A stretch of DNA of 9,640 bases, taken from the NCBI GenBank assembly GCA_904501875.1, contig CAJGCQ010000038.1, positions 1-9,640 on the forward strand, read 5' to 3'. Source of the DNA: Clostridiaceae bacterium. Its GTDB lineage: Bacteria; Bacillota; Clostridia; Oscillospirales; Acutalibacteraceae. Position 1 is the first letter of the stretch, and each line of letters begins with the position of its first letter. Of this stretch, positions 6,383 through 9,640 are shown in pieces. A model generated the notes under the pieces. That model was not told where the DNA came from and ran no database searches. It saw nothing but the letters and a program-made list of their open reading frames with translations. A program made the translations under genes and the position numbers.

Positions 6383-7427
6383 CCGCCTCACCCTTTGCGA
6401 TAATATAAATAAGCCTAATTATCAACTGTTCAAGAATAATCCGCCCGTCTGCCCCGTAGGATTTAAGCCTGCGGTCGGCGTCAACCAAGGCTTCAAAGCT
6501 TAAAGAGAGCTTTTTAAAATCGAAAAGCCTTAAATTCTGCGCCGCCCTGTCAATAAGAAACTCCCTGCCCTTATAGCCGTAAAGCTCCAAGAGTTCACGC
6601 TTATCCGCTCCGCTCTTTTTTAAGGCGTAAAGGCGGTACATATCTATATACGGGGAGGAGACCGTGTATAAAATCATCATCGGCTCAAAGCGCATAAAGA
6701 AAAGCTCGTCCAGCGTTTTCAGCGCTTCGCCCGACTGCCGTGTAAAAATCTGCTTTGAAAGATTGTAAACCGATGCTTCGGGAGTTTTAACACACACATA
6801 ATCTACGGTAGCCTTGGTTATTTCACCTTTTGGCAGATAGTAACACAGCTTATCAAGCTCGTTTACAAGGGTATTTATGTCCTCCCCTGCGCTCTCTATC
6901 AGATACCGTGCCGCAGCAGGGTCCATTTTACAGCCCCGTTTTGCCGCACCATCCGTAAGCATTTTAACAAGCTCGGGCGCACGCCTATGGTTAAGCTCAA
7001 CCGCCGCACCGCCGCATTTTTCCGCAGCAGACATAAGTTTTTTAAATTTAGTGCTTTTTTTTACATCTATCTTTACACTGTCAAACCAAATTATTAAAAG
7101 CGCAGTATCCGGGCAGTCGGTTGCAAGACTTAAAAGCTTGTCGAAATCGGTTTTTGAACAATGCTCAAAATCGTAATCACACAGTACTGCACATTTTTTA
7201 TCAGCCATCATCGGAATCTGCCAAAGAAAGTCATAAACCTCCTGCAAATCACAATCGGCGCCAAAACGGCAGAAATTAAAAATGTCATCCTTGTCAGCCG
7301 TCATTTTTATAAGCTTTTCAGCATACATTTTTTTCAAATATCCGTCGTCGCCGAACAAAATATAAATCGGAGCAAGACTCCCCGATTTAATCCGTGATTT
7401 AAACACTTCCTCGCTTATTACTGCCAT
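6369..7427 (-). CDS. holA: DNA polymerase III delta subunit
   Basis: A 352-residue protein, close to the usual 330-350 of Firmicute HolA. Delta opens the beta sliding clamp as part of the clamp loader during chromosome replication. Visible family marks are the N-terminal PIYILFGDDGYL (20-31), the central stretch LIESAGEDINTLVNELDKLC (176-195), VYNLSKQIF (220-228) and the C-terminal collar-domain helices SFEALVDADRRLKS (310-323) and IILEQLIIRL (330-339). As is normal for delta, it has no intact Walker A motif. The ATG at 7427 overlaps the comEC stop by ten bases (ATGGCAGTAA), with GGGAAG shortly upstream. The comEC-holA order is a conserved Firmicute arrangement, which supports both calls. In many relatives rpsT follows; here the Toprim gene does. 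Confidence 0.93.
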   Translation of the reverse strand: MAVISEEVFKSRIKSGSLAPIYILFGDDGYLKKMYAEKLIKMTADKDDIFNFCRFGADCDLQEVYDFLWQIPMMADKKCAVLCDYDFEHCSKTDFDKLLSLATDCPDTALLIIWFDSVKIDVKKSTKFKKLMSAAEKCGGAAVELNHRRAPELVKMLTDGAAKRGCKMDPAAARYLIESAGEDINTLVNELDKLCYYLPKGEITKATVDYVCVKTPEASVYNLSKQIFTRQSGEALKTLDELFFMRFEPMMILYTVSSPYIDMYRLYALKKSGADKRELLELYGYKGREFLIDRAAQNLRLFDFKKLSLSFEALVDADRRLKSYGADGRIILEQLIIRLIYIIAKGEAVDKA

Positions 7428-8926
7428 TTTAACTTCCCACCGCCCTCGCTGATTATCTTTTCGTGCATTATTTTTAATTTTAACATATCTCGTCTGTGTT
7501 TACAAGCAAATAAAACGAATATTACCGAAAACAATAGCAAAAGTGCAAATATAAAGCTGTATTCGTAAAGCCTTACCGCCGCAAATGGCAAAGAGCCAAG
7601 AATATTTATGATAAAATTCACATACTTTGTCACAAGAGAAGCGGATACAAGCAGAATTTGACCGCCAAGCGGAAAAATATAATAAAAAACGAGCCCTATT
7701 GCTGCAAAATTCAGTGCCAAAGTCACCGCAAAAGCAACCAAAATATTTGCAATTACAGCAACCACCGAAACATACCCGAAAACCCAAACGGTTACAGGAA
7801 GAGTAAATAAAAGCGCACTCAAGGTTACAATAGCAAGGTTCACAAAATATGTCAGCCAACTGTTTTTAAAGACATTGTCCTTTAAATACTTTGTAACAGG
7901 AAGTGCCGCTGCCGTAATACCAAGTGTTGAAAGTACCGATAGCTGAAAAGAAATACTTAAAATTGCAAAGGGTTCGGCTATTAAAATAAGCGTGACCGCC
8001 GCACCTAATGTGTTTTCAGGAATGTTATCGCGCTTTAGAACTATGCTCATAGCATAAATAATATAGCATAATCCCGCTCTTATAATTGACTTTGTAAAAC
8101 CGCAAAGTGCCGCCATAAATAAAACGGTAAGCAAAACAGTTATTGCCTTCAAATATCGGTTGTAAATGACCTTCTCTATTAGTTTATTGACGAGCGAAAC
8201 TATAATCGCTAAATGCAAACCCGAAACCACCATTAAGTGGCTTACTCCCGCAGCTTTTAAATTAGCATAAAACTCGTCTGATAAATACGAACGGTCACCT
8301 ACTGTTAAAGCGGTAAGGGTTGCCGCTTCTTTATAATCCATATTTGAAAAAAGTGTATCAACAATATAGCGGCGCAACTTATTTACCCTTGAAATAACAA
8401 AACCGCCCTCACCGCTGTAAATGGTAAGGTCATCCATATTTCCCGTAAGATAAATTTTCTCGGAATAATCGCTTGCCCTGTATTTATCACTTATCTTGTT
8501 TAACTCGACTGTAGCAAGAATTTTATCCCCATATTCAAAGGTGCCTTCATCAGAAAAGACCATTACACGTGTGTCATCTTTAAGCCCATCGCAGTCAAGT
8601 GCTTTAACAACCGCCGAATAATATTTCCCGTGATTTACAGGCGCTTCGATGACAGAAAAGCTACCTTTAACCGAGGCACCGTCCAAACCGCTCGCTTCAT
8701 CTATTTTGTTGTATGTTGTAAGAACGCTAACCGAGGTCGCAATCAGCATAAATACCACAAATATGTAAACAGGATAAACACGCTTTTGCAGTAAAAAGAA
8801 GAATAGGAAAATCAGCAATAACCCTAAAAAGAAAATCGCCGCACGGGAATAAAAACTAATCACGCACAACCCAGAGGCACAAAGCCCGCATAAAAGCATC
8901 GGCCGTCTTTTAAGGTAATCAACCAC
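7418..8926 (-). CDS. comEC: ComEC/Rec2 DNA-uptake channel, without metallo-beta-lactamase domain
   Basis: A 502-residue polytopic membrane protein of the ComEC/Rec2 family, the channel that passes single-stranded DNA across the membrane in natural transformation. It has two or three N-terminal membrane helices (about 9-71), then a soluble OB-like region (about 80-175). The Competence domain follows, with GVSHLMVVSGLHLAII (227-242), TKSIIRAG (278-285) and ILSISFQLSVLSTLGI (322-337) and multiple helices to about 475. It ends in a basic cytoplasmic tail. Full-length ComEC proteins are usually 700-800 residues with a C-terminal metallo-beta-lactamase-like domain; that domain is absent here and the stop overlaps holA normally, so this is not a window artefact. 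The start is GTG at 8926 with AAGGAGAG upstream. It is the first gene of a four-gene operon. Competence itself cannot be concluded. Confidence 0.9.
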   Translation of the reverse strand: MVDYLKRRPMLLCGLCASGLCVISFYSRAAIFFLGLLLIFLFFFLLQKRVYPVYIFVVFMLIATSVSVLTTYNKIDEASGLDGASVKGSFSVIEAPVNHGKYYSAVVKALDCDGLKDDTRVMVFSDEGTFEYGDKILATVELNKISDKYRASDYSEKIYLTGNMDDLTIYSGEGGFVISRVNKLRRYIVDTLFSNMDYKEAATLTALTVGDRSYLSDEFYANLKAAGVSHLMVVSGLHLAIIVSLVNKLIEKVIYNRYLKAITVLLTVLFMAALCGFTKSIIRAGLCYIIYAMSIVLKRDNIPENTLGAAVTLILIAEPFAILSISFQLSVLSTLGITAAALPVTKYLKDNVFKNSWLTYFVNLAIVTLSALLFTLPVTVWVFGYVSVVAVIANILVAFAVTLALNFAAIGLVFYYIFPLGGQILLVSASLVTKYVNFIINILGSLPFAAVRLYEYSFIFALLLLFSVIFVLFACKHRRDMLKLKIMHEKIISEGGGKLKWQ

Positions 8927-8959
8927 TTTGATACTCTCCTTGTCTCTTATTCAAAGCCC

Positions 8960-8988
8960 ATAATACAACATTTTTCGATGATTTTCAA
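8960..8988 (-). promoter_or_regulatory. Promoter of the comEC-holA-Toprim-DUF1846 operon
   Basis: On the minus strand there is TTGAAA (8983-8988, five of six consensus), a 17-base spacer and TATTAT (8960-8965, five of six). Transcription would start near 8953, leaving a leader of about 27 bases that carries the AAGGAGAG site. The four genes behind it have no gap longer than 16 bases, so this probably drives them all. Confidence 0.7.
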
Positions 8989-9027
8989 CATCCGGATTAG
9001 AATATAAAATAATTTTCGCAATTTTGC

Positions 9028-9056
9028 TTGACAACAGCCGTAAAAATTAATATAAT
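9028..9056 (+). promoter_or_regulatory. Consensus promoter of tRNA-Ser
   Basis: Perfect TTGACA (9028-9033), 17-base spacer, perfect TATAAT (9051-9056). A full-consensus promoter is typical of stable RNA genes. Transcription should start near 9063, about 35 bases before the mature tRNA. It diverges from the comEC promoter, with about 40 bases between the two -35 elements. Confidence 0.85.
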
Positions 9057-9097
9057 TACCTATGCTGACATATTGAATGTCGTTATTATTTTCATAC

Positions 9098-9186
9098 GGA
9101 GACGTATCGAAGTGGTCATAACGGGGCTGACTCGAAATCAGTTAGGGAGCAATCCCCCGCGAGTTCGAATCTCGCCGTCTCCGCCA
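9098..9186 (+). tRNA. tRNA-Ser (anticodon CGA)
   Basis: An 89-base class II tRNA. The acceptor stem GGAGACG/CGTCTCC pairs fully (9098-9104 with 9176-9182), followed by discriminator G and an encoded CCA (9184-9186). The anticodon stem GCTGA/TCAGT encloses the seven-base loop CTCGAAA, with anticodon CGA at 9133-9135, reading the serine codon UCG. The long variable arm with GGG...CCC (about 9145-9158) is typical of serine tRNAs. The T arm is GCGAG-TTCGAAT-CTCGC (9159-9175). The D arm contains AAGTGGTCATAA between a three-base stem. It is transcribed alone from the consensus promoter upstream and ends in a terminator just downstream. Confidence 0.97.
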
Positions 9187-9188
9187 AA

Positions 9189-9228
9189 AATAATGAATCA
9201 TACCTTTGGTATGGTTCATTATTTTTTT
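9189..9228 (+). terminator. Intrinsic terminator of tRNA-Ser
   Basis: AATAATGAATCATACC (9189-9204) pairs with GGTATGGTTCATTATT (9208-9223) around a TTT loop: 16 pairs with one T-G wobble. A run of seven T (9222-9228) follows. It begins three bases after the tRNA CCA end, a classic rho-independent terminator. Confidence 0.92.
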
Positions 9229-9242
9229 GTGATGGTGTGAGT

Positions 9243-9398
9243 ATGACACGTAGTTCGTCGAAGCAGTTCAAAATGCGCGATAGCATTTTGAAACTGTGAA
9301 GTCTCGAGCAACGCCCTCATGCCAAGAGTGCGTACAAGACACCGCTAAAGAAAGAACTTGATTTTTGGAATAAACAAGCGGACTTAGAGAATCAATAA
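9243..9398 (+). pseudogene. Short reading frame interrupted by TGA, possible gene remnant
   Basis: From an ATG at 9243 the frame reads MTRSSSKQFKMRDSILKL, then TGA (9297-9299), then continues in the same frame for 32 codons including YKTPLKKELDFWNKQADLEN, to a TAA at 9396. The charged, helix-like second half looks more protein-like than random, but I do not recognise it and there is no good ribosome binding site. TGA is a normal stop in this genome (the phosphatase gene ends with it), and a selenocysteine reading has no support. It could be a decayed gene end, or chance in a structured intergenic element. Confidence 0.2.
9264..9296. repeat. Long hairpin (inverted repeat) downstream of tRNA-Ser
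   Basis: CAGTTCAAAATGC (9264-9276) pairs with GCATTTTG-A-AACTG (9283-9296) around a GCGATA loop: 13 pairs with a single bulged A. No T tract follows on either strand, so it is not an intrinsic terminator. Such stems between genes are often copies of dispersed palindromic elements, which cannot be tested with only one copy visible. Confidence 0.6.
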
Positions 9399-9534
9399 AT
9401 TCAGACGAATGGGTTCAGAAGATACGTTTTTTATTTCTCTGTTTTCAATATTACAATTTTTTCGAATTTCATCTCCAATTATAATCCAATAAGATTAGAG
9501 CTCAAAAACCGCCATAAAATAAGAAAAAATAGAA

Positions 9535-9585
9535 AAACACCTATTGAAGTCCAAACAAAGATAGTTCAGATTTCAATAGGTGTTT
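9535..9585 (-). terminator. Minus-strand terminator of a gene entering from the right
   Basis: AAACACCTATTGAA (9535-9548) pairs perfectly with TTCAATAGGTGTTT (9572-9585), and three further pairs (one G-T wobble) extend it inward, leaving a 17-base loop. Read on the minus strand, the stem is followed by a U-rich tail (complement of about 9521-9534, including six T in a row). It begins three bases after a minus-strand stop codon at 9589-9591. Confidence 0.7.
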
Positions 9586-9588
9586 CAT

Positions 9589-9640
9589 TTAGCGTTTCTT
9601 GCTTTTACGAACTCTCGAAAAACCGGTTACGAACAAAAGG
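9589..9640 (-). CDS. 3' end of an unidentified gene (cut by window edge)
   Basis: Read on the minus strand from the right edge, one frame gives 16 codons ending LLFVTGFSRVRKSKKR and a TAA at 9589-9591. The main support is position: the terminator hairpin begins three bases after this stop. A hydrophobic stretch followed by a basic tail would fit the C-terminus of a membrane or surface-anchored protein, but 16 residues are too few to name a family. Another frame with a nearby TGA cannot be excluded. Confidence 0.4.
   Translation of the reverse strand, partial: LLFVTGFSRVRKSKKR

Larger units (their letters stand above)
9229..9534. other. Gene-free stretch after tRNA-Ser
   Basis: About 300 bases without a convincing gene on either strand. 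The left half (to about 9400) has mixed composition and holds a long hairpin and a short TGA-interrupted frame, both listed separately. The right half (about 9400-9534) is strongly AT-rich with no start codon plus ribosome binding site. I see no integrase, transposase or terminal repeat. Confidence 0.6.

Noticed and set aside
9243..9398. Selenocysteine reading of the in-frame TGA next to the hairpin
   Set aside because: The hairpin lies before, not after, the TGA; no selenoprotein family is recognised; TGA is used as a normal stop elsewhere in the window.
9461..9476. TTCGAATTTCATCTCC, resembling the 3' end of tRNA-Ser, as an attachment-site copy
   Set aside because: Only the short TTCGAAT core and TCTCC are shared, with a gap between them; there is no integrase and the match is too short in AT-rich DNA.
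9399..9640. Plus-strand frame open for about 80 codons to the right edge
   Set aside because: It has no start codon with a ribosome binding site, is very AT-rich, and runs through the minus-strand terminator hairpin.

Overview
The window looks like chromosomal DNA of an anaerobic, fermentative Clostridia-type Firmicute, possibly an Oscillospiraceae/Ruminococcaceae-like gut organism. The evidence is family-level: a PfoR-type EIIC membrane protein, an LdhA-type D-lactate dehydrogenase, a DUF1846 protein, a Toprim/DUF4093 (RNase M5-like) protein next to holA, strong AGGAGG-like ribosome binding sites, and sigma-A-type promoters with 17-bp spacers. No phage, transposon, CRISPR array or defence cassette is visible. 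Most of the window is ordinary housekeeping DNA; the right end is less well explained.

Layout, left to right. (1) 1-1958, minus strand: a tight operon pfoR-like - nth - pyridoxal kinase, the last cut by the window edge. Its promoter lies at 1994-2022. (2) 1959-2085: a compact divergent control region. The ldhA promoter faces right, and an 18-bp imperfect palindrome resembling a Rex (NADH/NAD+-sensing repressor) site covers its -35 element. (3) 2086-3066, plus strand: D-lactate dehydrogenase. (4) 3086-4243, plus strand: its own extended -10 promoter, then a histidine phosphatase and ruvX overlapping by ATGA. (5) 4249-4280: a perfect 14-bp inverted repeat between the convergent transcription units. 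(6) 8988 down to 4285, minus strand: promoter, then comEC (GTG start, no metallo-beta-lactamase domain) - holA - Toprim/DUF4093 protein (probable TTG start) - DUF1846 protein, with overlaps or very short gaps. (7) 9028-9228, plus strand: a textbook promoter, tRNA-Ser(CGA) with encoded CCA, and a strong intrinsic terminator. (8) 9229-9588: no convincing gene; it holds a long hairpin inside a short reading frame interrupted by TGA, then AT-rich sequence. (9) 9535-9640: a minus-strand terminator directly after what looks like the 3' end of a gene entering from the right.

Functionally the genes cover DNA uptake (ComEC), replication (HolA), base excision repair (Nth), a YqgF/RuvX nuclease-fold protein, RNA or nucleic-acid processing (Toprim protein), vitamin B6 salvage and fermentative NADH reoxidation (LdhA). 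I found no clear evidence of an undescribed multi-gene system. The best leads are the orphan EIIC protein co-transcribed with pyridoxal kinase, the uncharacterised DUF1846 and Toprim/DUF4093 pair, the MBL-less ComEC, and the hairpin/TGA element after the tRNA.
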